Shown: positions 17,894-26,793 of the stretch, in pieces | How the letters are laid out: each line of letters opens with the position of its first letter | How positions within the stretch are numbered: position 1 is the stretch's first letter | Source of the DNA: Sulfurimonas indica | GTDB lineage: Bacteria; Campylobacterota; Campylobacteria; Campylobacterales; Sulfurimonadaceae | DNA: 64,000 nucleotides | Direction of reading: 5' to 3' | Assembly (NCBI RefSeq): GCF_009192995.1 | Contig: NZ_SDID01000001.1 | Coordinates: 124,001 to 188,000, forward strand | Position numbers and translations under genes: made by a program | Notes under the pieces: model-generated | Database searches by the model: none | What the model saw: only the letters and a program-made list of their open reading frames with translations | What the model was told of the DNA's origin: nothing

Positions 17894-18840
17894 TTCATCT
17901 TTTCATAAATCTCTTGAAGGGCATCAACAAAGAGCTCGCTGTCATTAGGACATTTTGCCACGCGGTACTCTTTAAAACCAAGCTCCTCTGCAATCTCACG
18001 GTACTCAACATCGAGCTCAAAATCCGTCTCTGAATTATCTATCGTAAAAGCAATAGGAAAGATAATCACTCCACGATTACGTACAGTCTTAAGCTTATCT
18101 TCAAGCGAAGGTGTCAACCACTCCATACGCCCTACTTTTGACTGATATGCAAGATGTACTTCATGAAAGTCCATTCCCTCACGTAGCATCATCTCTTGAA
18201 GAATTGCCACATGACGGTTTATATGCTTCTCATACACATCACCGGCATCTACTATCTTTTTAGGCAGACCATGTGCAGAGAAAATGATGTCAAAATCTCT
18301 GTATGTTGCATCATGCATACTCTCTTTGATTCGCTCTAAAATAGCCTTGTTATATTTTTCATTTTCAAAGAAATGTTTTATCTCAACCAGTAGAGCATCT
18401 ACACCTTTATCATGGTAACATGCTTCAAAATCTTCAAGTGATGATTTTGTTGTTGTTGTAGAGTATTGCGGATAGAGTGGAATCAAGTAAATCTTATCTA
18501 TATCTTCACTGTTAAGTCGCTCTACTACTTCACAAGCAAAAGGCGGAGTATAACGCATAGCAAAATCTACAATAACATTCTCACCAAGGCGTTCTTGCAG
18601 TTTTACGACAAGTTTTTTGGTATGGCCTACTATGGGAGATTTTCCACCTAGTTGTCTATAAATCTCCTGAGAGCTTTCTGTACGGGTAAAGACTATCATA
18701 CCTCCGATAAATTTACGCAGCACTCTACTCTTCATCGTCAATATGTTTTTATCTGCAAACATATTTTTTAAAAAAACTTCAACCTCTTCAAGATTGTTTG
18801 GTCCACCCATATTGAGTAGAATTACCGCTTCTTTTGCCAT
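17890..18840 (-). CDS. hemH: ferrochelatase
   Basis: This 316-aa protein begins A-V-I-L-L-N-M-G-G-P, the HemH signature, and contains L-I-P-L-Y-P-Q-Y-S, the catalytic-His motif F-S-A-H-G-L-P, and Y-Q-S-K-V-G-R-M-E-W-L-T-P. It inserts Fe2+ into protoporphyrin IX to make haem. This fits a neighbourhood rich in cytochrome c and cytochrome-maturation genes. It is one base from the DUF2461 gene and overlaps the phosphatase gene, so these three form one unit. Confidence 0.96.
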   Translation of the reverse strand: MAKEAVILLNMGGPNNLEEVEVFLKNMFADKNILTMKSRVLRKFIGGMIVFTRTESSQEIYRQLGGKSPIVGHTKKLVVKLQERLGENVIVDFAMRYTPPFACEVVERLNSEDIDKIYLIPLYPQYSTTTTKSSLEDFEACYHDKGVDALLVEIKHFFENEKYNKAILERIKESMHDATYRDFDIIFSAHGLPKKIVDAGDVYEKHINRHVAILQEMMLREGMDFHEVHLAYQSKVGRMEWLTPSLEDKLKTVRNRGVIIFPIAFTIDNSETDFELDVEYREIAEELGFKEYRVAKCPNDSELFVDALQEIYEKMK

Positions 18841-19539
18841 TTAATCCTCTTTAACCCGTAGACTTACATCATACATTAATTGCTGCAATGGTAGCATATC
18901 TTCATAAATTTTAAAGAGAGTATCTATCAATTTCTCGCCATTTTCTATCAAATGCGGATCTAAGACCTTGTACGTTGCCATTCCCTTGTAAAGACTCAAC
19001 TCTGCATTTTGCATCTCTTTGTCAAATCCTCTCGGATAGCGTTTATACCCTTTTTCTATTATCTTATAACCTTTGGCAGTGATACTCTCCAATACCTCAC
19101 GCAGGTATGCTCGACGTTCATCATCTGCAATATACTCACGATAGGCATCAAGCATTGGCTTTTCAAACCAACGTACACCTACTGCAACAAAAAGCTCTTC
19201 AGGAGAAAAATGCAGATAAAATGACGAGCTCTGCATCCGCTTACCAGAGCCTTGCCAAAATATAATACCAATTCGATGTTTAATAGGCACTGCAATTGCA
19301 TCCGGACGTCTTGTATCGCGATAGATTCTAAAGAGTGATTTGTTTATCTTTGGAGAAAAATTAACGGTAGGCTCAAGCGCCTGGAGATGTTCTCCAAACT
19401 CTTCAACGAAAGCCCGTGAAGGCTCGAGGATAAGTGTTTCATACTTCTTTTTATGAAGTTCAAACCACTCTTTATTATTATTTTCGCGGATTAAGGCTAA
19501 AAAAGGAAGTGTCTCTTTAGAAAAGCCTTGAAACTCCAC
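18841..19539 (-). CDS. DUF2461 / TIGR02453 family protein
   Basis: At 232 aa the protein opens with L-P-F-L-A-L-I-R-E-N-N-N-K-E-W-F, the usual start of the family, followed by the conserved R-I-Y-R-D-T-R-R and F-Y-L-H-F-S-P-E-E segments and R-Y-P-R-G-F-D. No enzymatic function is established. It is cytoplasmic. It immediately precedes hemH and lies 9 bp after ccsBA, so it belongs to a haem and cytochrome operon by position only. Confidence 0.88.
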   Translation of the reverse strand: MEFQGFSKETLPFLALIRENNNKEWFELHKKKYETLILEPSRAFVEEFGEHLQALEPTVNFSPKINKSLFRIYRDTRRPDAIAVPIKHRIGIIFWQGSGKRMQSSSFYLHFSPEELFVAVGVRWFEKPMLDAYREYIADDERRAYLREVLESITAKGYKIIEKGYKRYPRGFDKEMQNAELSLYKGMATYKVLDPHLIENGEKLIDTLFKIYEDMLPLQQLMYDVSLRVKED

Positions 19540-19548
19540 ACGCAGCCT

Positions 19549-22500
19549 CTATGCTATCTTTCTGTTTCTATATGCCAATATAATGATGATAAAAACTATC
19601 GCATAGGTTACCGGTACAAAATCAGGAATCGGAACCGGGTCACCTTTTGCATATGAGTGCATACCTGCAAGATAGTAGTTTACACCAAAATATGTCATCA
19701 GTACTGATGTAAATGCCAGAAGTGAAATAACACTGTAGTTAAACTGATTGTAAATTGATTTGATAAATCGTAAATGCACAACAACAGCATAAACCAGAAT
19801 CGTTACAAGTGCCCATGTCTCTTTCGGGTCCCATCCCCAGTAGCGTCCCCAAGACTCATTTGCCCAGACACCACCTAAAAAGTTACCAACCGTAAGCAAT
19901 ACAAGACCGATAAGTAGACTCATCTCATTGATAGCATTAAGCTCTTTAATAGAGCGCGCTATCTGTTCACGGTTTGCTCCATTTCCAAAAATATAAAGCA
20001 GGAGTGTAATAAAGCCAAGCAGTGCACCAAGTCCTAAGAAACCATAAGATGCTGTAATCATACTCACGTGAATACTCAGCCAATAAGAGTTAAGCACCGG
20101 TACAAGATTCGTAATCTGCGGATTCATCCAGTTCAAGTGTGCAACAAAGAGAATAAGTCCAGCTAAAATAGATGTTGAAGCCAATGTGATTGGTGATTGT
20201 TTTGAAAAGATAAAGCCGGCTAAAACTGTTGCCCAAGCGATATATGTCATCGACTCAAATCCATTTGACCATGGAGCATGTCCTGAAATATACCAGCGAA
20301 GCGCCAGACCAGCAGTATGTACAATAAAGAAGATTGCCAGCAGTCCCAATGAGAGCTTTGTAATTGTATCCATCTGGAATTTCGGTTTTACAATTTTGAT
20401 AAAACTCAAAATCAACAATACAAAACCAACAACAAAGTAAAGCGGCCAAAGAATTTCAAAAACATTGGAGTGATTGTAAAAAATCTCTGCTTTTATCTTG
20501 CCTTCCGGTGGATAAACAGCTGCACCGTAAAATTTTTGATACTGTGCTATCTTTGCAACACCTGCATCACTTTTACTCCAATCTCCGCTTTGCAAAGATG
20601 CATCAATCGCTGTGAAATAATTCAGTGCCAAAGCTCTGATCTGCAGAGACTCTTTTTGCGGGAAGCTCTCTAAGGCATCTATTGTTGCATACCACTTATT
20701 ATTTATGTCATTTGGTTTTGGCCAGATTTTAAGCAGTGAGCCTGTAAAAACCATATAGACAACATTGACTTTTTCATCAATTTCCAAAGCTTTTTTATCG
20801 AGCTTGTTTCTGTCTTTTGGTGCTTTTCTGCTTGCTTCATCAACCAAAGTCGCGATTTTATACCCACGCATACCAACAGAGTCTTGGAAAAACTGCGAAA
20901 AGGAGACATATTTCGCATCTTTTTGTGCACCTATTGCCATATTGATTTTAGGGTCACCTGTACGGATAAGCTTTACCTCTTTGTAGATATCAGGACGTAT
21001 CATCATTCCTAAAATCACCTGATTTGGAGTTAGCTTTTCTCCACCAACCTTAAGTGATGCACTTCTATGGATTTTTGCTAAAATCTCGGTTGACAGTGTA
21101 TCAATTGGTTTCATTCTTCCTTTTGTATCTTGAACAATTAAAGTTCCAAACTTCTCAGCATGCGCTTTGTCAAAAGCTAAAATAGTCTTGATGGCCGGAT
21201 CTAGTTCAGCAGCTTTTGCAGGTGTAAAACTCAAAAGAATTCCAACTGCTAAAAATGCAGGTACAATTTTACACTCTGCAGCCTTTTTTGCTTTTGCTGA
21301 GAGTTGACCAAATCTAAACTTGCGTGAGAAGAGTACCCAGAACATTCCAAGTGCCATCAATGCATAACCAATGTACGTAGGCAACGTGCCAGGATCATGG
21401 TTTACTGAAAGTACAGTCCCTTTCTCATCTCTGTCATATGACGCTTGAAAAAATCTGTAGTTTTGATAGTCTAAAATATGGTTCATATAGATTCTATATG
21501 GCATATGTACTCCATTTTTCTCATCAATTAGTTCCACTTCACTCGCATATGAAGCCGGGCTCATAGAACCAGGATAGCGATCAAGTTGAAAATCAAGGAG
21601 TTTGAGTTTAAATGGCAACGCTATCCCTTTTGAGCCATAGGCTACACTCACATTCACACCACCAAGCGTCAGTGTTGTTGGACGACTTTGCATACCTTTT
21701 TGTCCATATACTAAGAACTCTTTGCTTTTTGGACCAACTGTTATGCTAAATTTCAGAGCATCAACACCAGAATTTCTCAGCAGTGCTGAACTGTTTGTGA
21801 CAACCTTTTTCTTTGCATGCAGCATAAAATCACGTAGAACAAAACCGCCAAGATCTGTTGAATATAGCATTCTTTTATTGACTGGTTCATTATCATTCGC
21901 TTCTAAGTTACCTTTTGAGCGGTCTGCCATTTTAAGGTATGATAGTTTCATATCGTGCTTCATAAAGAGTTTTCCATCTTTTAAAAACAGAGCTATAACT
22001 GGCTTGTTAAACTGCATACCTGAGTTAAAATCTAATACAAAGTTACCAGCATCAAAGTATTTTCCCTCTTCAAGAGCTACAGGTTTTCCTTGCCCACCTC
22101 CGGTAATCATCATCTTTGCAATAGCTTTCCCGTTTTTATCAGCAACAAGTGTCTCAACAGCATTAGGAATATACTCTACAAGTTTTACAGCAACTTTTTT
22201 ATCACCCAACTCTAAAGTATGTTCAAAATCATTATCTCCTCTCTTTGAGAGATATAAAATCTTGTCAAATTCCGCTTTATTATGCAAATCTTGCGCTTTT
22301 ATAATAATGTAAGGGTCTGAGCTTAACATTGAATTTTCCGTCATTCCCTCACGGATATGCATCGTACCTTCATAACCAACATATCTTGTAATTGCCGCAC
22401 CGACCAAAACAACTAAAAATGCAACATGGAAGATAAGTATAGGAGCTTTTTTCAGTGTGTACATTTTATAGTGAAAAATATTATAGATTAGATTGATAGC

Positions 22501-22671
22501 GAGTAATCCAAGCAGCACCTCAAACCATCGTGCATTATATATCTCTGCTTTTGCTGTCATCGTTCCAAAATCATTTTCGACAATAGTCGCATATCCAATA
22601 GCAAATGCAAAGAGAAGCATTAAAACTGCCATTGTTTTCATGGAACCTATAAAAGAGAGGAGTTTATTCAT
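19549..22671 (-). CDS. ccsBA: cytochrome c biogenesis protein CcsBA (ResB-ResC fusion)
   Basis: At 1040 aa this is the fused System II haem exporter and cytochrome c synthase typical of Campylobacterota. The N-terminal ResB half has helices near 10-30, 45-65 and 75-95 and a large periplasmic loop. A long periplasmic section (about 480-700) precedes the CcsA half, which carries the haem-handling motif W-G-R-Y-W-G-W-D-P-K-E (WWD domain, near 945-955). It attaches haem to the CXXCH cytochromes encoded nearby: SoxX, SoxA, the peroxidase and the seven-haem protein. Confidence 0.96.
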   Translation of the reverse strand: MNKLLSFIGSMKTMAVLMLLFAFAIGYATIVENDFGTMTAKAEIYNARWFEVLLGLLAINLIYNIFHYKMYTLKKAPILIFHVAFLVVLVGAAITRYVGYEGTMHIREGMTENSMLSSDPYIIIKAQDLHNKAEFDKILYLSKRGDNDFEHTLELGDKKVAVKLVEYIPNAVETLVADKNGKAIAKMMITGGGQGKPVALEEGKYFDAGNFVLDFNSGMQFNKPVIALFLKDGKLFMKHDMKLSYLKMADRSKGNLEANDNEPVNKRMLYSTDLGGFVLRDFMLHAKKKVVTNSSALLRNSGVDALKFSITVGPKSKEFLVYGQKGMQSRPTTLTLGGVNVSVAYGSKGIALPFKLKLLDFQLDRYPGSMSPASYASEVELIDEKNGVHMPYRIYMNHILDYQNYRFFQASYDRDEKGTVLSVNHDPGTLPTYIGYALMALGMFWVLFSRKFRFGQLSAKAKKAAECKIVPAFLAVGILLSFTPAKAAELDPAIKTILAFDKAHAEKFGTLIVQDTKGRMKPIDTLSTEILAKIHRSASLKVGGEKLTPNQVILGMMIRPDIYKEVKLIRTGDPKINMAIGAQKDAKYVSFSQFFQDSVGMRGYKIATLVDEASRKAPKDRNKLDKKALEIDEKVNVVYMVFTGSLLKIWPKPNDINNKWYATIDALESFPQKESLQIRALALNYFTAIDASLQSGDWSKSDAGVAKIAQYQKFYGAAVYPPEGKIKAEIFYNHSNVFEILWPLYFVVGFVLLILSFIKIVKPKFQMDTITKLSLGLLAIFFIVHTAGLALRWYISGHAPWSNGFESMTYIAWATVLAGFIFSKQSPITLASTSILAGLILFVAHLNWMNPQITNLVPVLNSYWLSIHVSMITASYGFLGLGALLGFITLLLYIFGNGANREQIARSIKELNAINEMSLLIGLVLLTVGNFLGGVWANESWGRYWGWDPKETWALVTILVYAVVVHLRFIKSIYNQFNYSVISLLAFTSVLMTYFGVNYYLAGMHSYAKGDPVPIPDFVPVTYAIVFIIIILAYRNRKIA

Positions 22672-22751
22672 ATTTATTTCCTTAGTTTTGTAAAAAAAAT
22701 TATTTTAGTCAATATTAGCTAATAAAAAGTATATAAAAAGATATTTTGATA

Positions 22752-23432
22752 CTATTTAGGTTTTTTAGGAGAAAAATCGATACTATTTATCATAATATCC
22801 GATGTCTCTTTTTTTGCCAGTATCTCTTTCATAACATTGACAGGTCTATCCATCTTGAAAAGTTCTCTTTTGACAATATTTCCTTGAGAGTCATACCACT
22901 TCTGTTCACCCTCTTTATAGTTGTTTTTATATAGCACTTCACTATAAAGTTTCCCCTCAAAGGTGTACTCTTTTTGAATACCCTCTTTTTTATTGTTTTT
23001 ATAAGGCACAACTAAAGCGAGAACTCCATTGTCATAATACTCTTTTTGTAGTCCCTCTTTTTTATCATTAACATAATTCACTCTATACTTTACTTTTCCA
23101 TTTTGAAAATATGCTGTCTCAGGTCCTTCAAGTTTTCCATTTTTATAAAACATCTCTGCGATTTTTCTGCCTTTTTTATCATACCAAGTCAGTTTTCCGT
23201 CACGTTTGTTGTTGATATAGTTGACACTGTATGCAAGACCACCCTCTATATAGTATATCTTCTCCAAACCATTTTTTATGCCCTCTTTTATATCTGTATT
23301 TGTTCCATCCACATAGTTTGTTTCAGCTTTGAGTTCACCCGTATTAAAATAACTTTTCACAAGCTCTGCATTCACTGTTGTAGCGGAAAGAAACGATAGT
23401 AATACAAAAGATTTAAAATAGATTTTTGTCAT
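22752..23432 (-). CDS. exported MORN-variant repeat protein (YwqK-like)
   Basis: A signal peptide (about 1-22) is followed by about seven copies of a 20-23-residue repeat of the form Y-F-x-N-G-x-x-x-Y-x-V-x-Y-x-N-x-K-x-E-G (residues 25-200), the MORN-variant seen in YwqK-type proteins. Some relatives are annotated as antitoxins, but no toxin gene lies next to this one, so I would not assign that role. A structural or binding function in the periplasm or at the surface is more likely. Confidence 0.8.
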   Translation of the reverse strand: MTKIYFKSFVLLSFLSATTVNAELVKSYFNTGELKAETNYVDGTNTDIKEGIKNGLEKIYYIEGGLAYSVNYINNKRDGKLTWYDKKGRKIAEMFYKNGKLEGPETAYFQNGKVKYRVNYVNDKKEGLQKEYYDNGVLALVVPYKNNKKEGIQKEYTFEGKLYSEVLYKNNYKEGEQKWYDSQGNIVKRELFKMDRPVNVMKEILAKKETSDIMINSIDFSPKKPK

Positions 23433-23509
23433 GAAATTTCCTTGATTTTTTATCTGAAGATTATTTTAGTAAAAATATACTTGTATATACTTTGAGCAAA
23501 ATAATAATG

Positions 23510-23533
23510 CTTCCCTTAAGAAAAAGGGAAGCA
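23510..23533 (-). terminator. terminator after the seven-haem cytochrome gene
   Basis: A perfect 9-bp stem (GCTTCCCTT) with a 6-nt loop lies 12 bp past the stop; the minus-strand continuation is T-rich. Confidence 0.8.
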
Positions 23534-23544
23534 AAAAGGAGGAA

Positions 23545-25926
23545 TTATTTCCATCCTTTTTTAACGATATTAGAAGATTTTTTGTACGGATATTTTTTCA
23601 CCAACTCTTTTACTGAAAGTTTTTGATCTCCACTTCTCATAAAGTGCGCCAATGTTACTGAAGCCCAGTAGTCATTTGCATACTCTGTATCTTTAAGTTG
23701 TAATGGAACACCTTTTTTATTTACTGTGTGACATGCTGAACATGTTACAGGACCTGCATATTTTCCATCAGGTGAGTATTGTAATGCTTGTTCATGTGTT
23801 GTCACATCAACTGAACGCTCTTTACCGTCATATCTTGTAGAGTAAAGTCCGTGTGTTGACTCATGACATGTTTGACATGCAATATCTCCATGACCTTTTG
23901 AGTATCTGTAGAGAGAGTATTTGTTTGGCAGGTCAATTGGGAAATATTTTCCACCTGTTTCACTTTCTACAAACGGAGCCAAGTGACAATCCGCACAGTG
24001 TGGCTCAGAAGCTGCCAACCACCAGTCATTTCCACCAGATGCTGCTGCATATGGTACTTTTCCACCTTTTGGATGATTCCAAGGTTTCAAGTCAAGCTTA
24101 CCATCTTTACCAACATTTTTAACAAGTGTTGCAGATTTATGCTCAGTATAGTACTTCATAACCTCATTTTTACCTGTTGTTTTAGGGTCAGCAAGTTCTG
24201 CAAATCTTTTCTTATTACCATTTGCAATCACTTCAATCATCTCTTTAAGTGTTTTGTTTCTTAAAGTTTTCCCTTCTTGTGTACTGTCATGCTGAATGTC
24301 ATCATAGTTCTGGAAAGCTTGTGCCACTTTTGTATGACAGTTTGTACAGTAAAGTCCACGAAGTTCTCCTGCATCTTTTCCATGCTCATCTTTAAGAGAG
24401 ACATTTTTGTATTGCCATTTTCCATAAGCATTTAAGAAGAAAGGCGGTTTCGCATTTGGATTTGAGTGTGCGTCACGTCTTACATAACATCCACCACCAG
24501 ATTTTCTAATATCACCTTTGTTAAATCTACCTTCACCATATCTGTCTGTAACTCTAAATGGGTTAGAGTCATCGTTCATATTTGGATTTTGGAAGTGTGT
24601 TGGGTGACATGATTGACAAGATTGACTTCTACCGGCACCATCAGGCATAGGTACCATACCCAAGTGAAAGCCATGAATCGCTTCTGAGAGCGGTTTTGCT
24701 TTAACAGCTTTGTAACCTGTTGCCGTTGGACGTGGCTCTTGCAAGTTACCTGAAACATTATCACCATGACAGTCTGCACAGTTTACCATACCTACTTTTC
24801 CAAGTCTGTTACCAGAAGCATCTGCTTGATAATCACGTAAAAAGTTTGTTTTATGGTGTGCATCATGCAGAGAAAGAATATTGATCGATGCTTCTGCTAA
24901 ACGAGCCATATATTCACTTTCATCCGGATAAGATTTCCAGTATTTATACTCTTTATCAGAGTAATCCAGACCTTCATCTCTTGCCATTTGAGCAGCTTTA
25001 CCGTTTCTTGAGTGACATGCATAACAGTTTGGAATATCAACTGGGTTTGTACCAAAATATGAAACACTGCTACCATCCGCATTTTTCATACTTTTACCTG
25101 TTCTGTCATGCATCTCAACAGTTGAGTATTGGAACGGTTGAAAATCCTTCTCTGTTACAGAACGAATTGTTCCTTTTCTTGTTGAATCATTAAATGCAGT
25201 AAGTGGAAGACCGAGTGCATCCCAAAGATGTGAAGCGGTAAGCACCAGTTTTACATTTTTAACAGGTGGAACCAGTGTATCTGTCATTACAACATTACCA
25301 CCATTTTTTCCTGCATACTCTAAGTAACCTCCAGACATCGGTTTACCAGAAGGCCCAGCATCAATTCTAACAGGCACTTGACGACCAATGCGTAATCTGT
25401 CTTTATCTCCGGCACCTGCAGGAATAGTCCCCTCTAGATCTTTATAGATAAATAGGTGTGTCCAAACATAGTTTGCAACATTATCACCGGCAGAATCCAG
25501 GTGCCCATCACCATCAGCATCTTTTCGTACTGTCCAGTACTTCATTTTGTTACCTTCACTATACGAATTGTCCTTCGTATAATAGTAAAGCTTCACATCA
25601 TCATCCGGTGATAAAAGCTTTGGTAACTTACCACTTTTTCCACTTGCAACAGCCTGAGCTTGAATCGAGTTATATGGTGGAATCACACAACAATAATCCA
25701 TAGAAAAACCAACACAGTGCATACCAAGTTCATAGTTGATAAAAACATTGTATTCATTTTTTGGTTCATATCCAATACTCTTTTTTCCATTTGCATCTAC
25801 TTCCGTGTACTTCTTCAGCTTATTTAACGAAAACGGTGGATTTTTGTCATAAGCCAAAGCAGCAGTCGCCGTCATAGACATAAATGCAACTGATGCAGCC
25901 ATAGAAACTAATATATTTTTTGTCAT
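23545..25926 (-). CDS. periplasmic seven-haem c-type cytochrome, function unknown
   Basis: A signal peptide (1-25, ending A-L-A-Y) is followed by a 275-residue haem-free region with a conserved-looking N-Y-E-L-G-M-H-C segment and a C-C pair (about 65-80). Seven CXXCH motifs follow, starting near residues 301, 383, 437, 527, 644, 684 and 729. Many scattered His residues could be distal ligands. The layout does not match NrfA, octahaem tetrathionate reductase or Hao as far as I can tell. It is a single gene with its own terminator and a long upstream region, so it is probably regulated on its own. Confidence 0.85.
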   Translation of the reverse strand: MTKNILVSMAASVAFMSMTATAALAYDKNPPFSLNKLKKYTEVDANGKKSIGYEPKNEYNVFINYELGMHCVGFSMDYCCVIPPYNSIQAQAVASGKSGKLPKLLSPDDDVKLYYYTKDNSYSEGNKMKYWTVRKDADGDGHLDSAGDNVANYVWTHLFIYKDLEGTIPAGAGDKDRLRIGRQVPVRIDAGPSGKPMSGGYLEYAGKNGGNVVMTDTLVPPVKNVKLVLTASHLWDALGLPLTAFNDSTRKGTIRSVTEKDFQPFQYSTVEMHDRTGKSMKNADGSSVSYFGTNPVDIPNCYACHSRNGKAAQMARDEGLDYSDKEYKYWKSYPDESEYMARLAEASINILSLHDAHHKTNFLRDYQADASGNRLGKVGMVNCADCHGDNVSGNLQEPRPTATGYKAVKAKPLSEAIHGFHLGMVPMPDGAGRSQSCQSCHPTHFQNPNMNDDSNPFRVTDRYGEGRFNKGDIRKSGGGCYVRRDAHSNPNAKPPFFLNAYGKWQYKNVSLKDEHGKDAGELRGLYCTNCHTKVAQAFQNYDDIQHDSTQEGKTLRNKTLKEMIEVIANGNKKRFAELADPKTTGKNEVMKYYTEHKSATLVKNVGKDGKLDLKPWNHPKGGKVPYAAASGGNDWWLAASEPHCADCHLAPFVESETGGKYFPIDLPNKYSLYRYSKGHGDIACQTCHESTHGLYSTRYDGKERSVDVTTHEQALQYSPDGKYAGPVTCSACHTVNKKGVPLQLKDTEYANDYWASVTLAHFMRSGDQKLSVKELVKKYPYKKSSNIVKKGWK

Positions 25927-26011
25927 AGTCTCTCTCCCCTTTGTTGTAAATTCACGCTTAGTATCACATTTTATAATTTAATTGAAGATTAAATAAAAAA
26001 GAAAAACTTAT

Positions 26012-26031
26012 ATTTGTATAAAATTTGTATA
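26012..26031. promoter_or_regulatory. 11-bp-spaced direct repeat upstream of the cytochrome gene
   Basis: ATTTGTATA occurs at 26012-26020 and again at 26023-26031, an 11-bp period as in sites of OmpR/PhoB-type regulators. It lies about 86-105 bp before the cytochrome start. The rest of the 246-bp gap (25927-26172) shows only AT-rich sequence. Confidence 0.4.
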
Positions 26032-26172
26032 TAAATAATACTTATGTGATAATTTTGTGACAAGTTTATTTAAAGTGGCTTATAGAAGTGATTTAGAAAG
26101 CTTATAACTTAAAATATACTTCTAGATTTTGTATGATTTTCAGGTAAAGTTTTCTTTTAAATTAGTAGGGTT

Positions 26173-26457
26173 TTAAAGTTTCTTAAAGGTGATTTTGTAA
26201 TCACCATTTTCCAACTCTTTGGCTTCGTATGAAAAGAACTGCGCTATCTTTGCATAAAGCGGTGTCGGCTCATGGAAAAATCTTCCGACAAGCCTTTGGT
26301 TTTCATTTTGAATCATTCTTAGAGCATTCATAGTATTTACCATAGGTTCAGGTGGAGAGCATTCTGTAGCATCAAACTCATAGTACGTTATTCCATCTTC
26401 TTCATATTTATAAAAATCCAATGTAGTCATTGGAATCGCTACTTTTTCTTTCTTCAC
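26173..26457 (-). CDS. DUF2249-like small protein
   Basis: This 94-aa protein contains the P-P-E-P-M (residues 35-39) helix-start typical of DUF2249/TusA-like folds, followed by a helix and F-F-H-E-P-T-P-L-Y-A-K-I, which matches the second half of the family. TusA-like folds carry sulfur or bind small ligands, but the family's own role is unknown. The catalytic Cys of TusA is not clearly present; C33 lies just before the P-P-E-P loop. It is the last gene of the kinase operon. Confidence 0.6.
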   Translation of the reverse strand: MKKEKVAIPMTTLDFYKYEEDGITYYEFDATECSPPEPMVNTMNALRMIQNENQRLVGRFFHEPTPLYAKIAQFFSYEAKELENGDYKITFKKL

Positions 26458-26466
26458 TGTTCTACC

Positions 26467-26793
26467 TTAGTTACAGATATATTTCTGCTTTTGTTGATTC
26501 CAAATAAAATTGTTTGAAACCTGCTTAAAAGCTTTGAGCACAATCGTCTCTTTACACTCTTTACCATATATGACTATAGGGGTATGATAGTACCTGTTAT
26601 ATGATTTTATCGGATGGAACAGAATCTCTTTCCATGTTAAAACAATTTTTCCATCATATGGTTCAAAAGCAACTGCAGAAACAATGCTGTTGTTTGTTTC
26701 AGGGCATTTAAAGTGACACACAACAGTTGAGGCGTCAATCGTTACATGGTCTAAAAGAGTAATAATATTTTCATGTGTCATTAACATTTTCAT
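26467..26793 (-). CDS. hypothetical protein, 108 aa
   Basis: I do not recognise a family. The protein is soluble, beta-rich, and has three cysteines (C26, C30 in C-H-F-K-C and C76), plus C107 near the end. Its start overlaps the histidine-kinase stop by 4 bp, and the DUF2249-like gene follows 9 bp later, so it is translationally coupled within this operon. The C-x3-C spacing is not a standard zinc or haem motif. Confidence 0.65.
   Translation of the reverse strand: MKMLMTHENIITLLDHVTIDASTVVCHFKCPETNNSIVSAVAFEPYDGKIVLTWKEILFHPIKSYNRYYHTPIVIYGKECKETIVLKAFKQVSNNFIWNQQKQKYICN

Noticed and set aside
21722-22312. 196-codon plus-strand ORF inside ccsBA.
   Set aside because: It is Ser/Phe-rich antisense of the ResB periplasmic loop; no ribosome site or family match is visible.
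22752-23432. Calling the MORN-repeat protein an antitoxin.
   Set aside because: It is exported and has no adjacent toxin candidate; the name comes only from annotation of distant YwqK relatives.
24467-24490. C-x6-H (G-G-C-Y-V-R-R-D-A-H) in the seven-haem cytochrome as an eighth haem site.
   Set aside because: Only one cysteine is present, so it cannot form the two thioether bonds of a normal haem c; I count seven haems.
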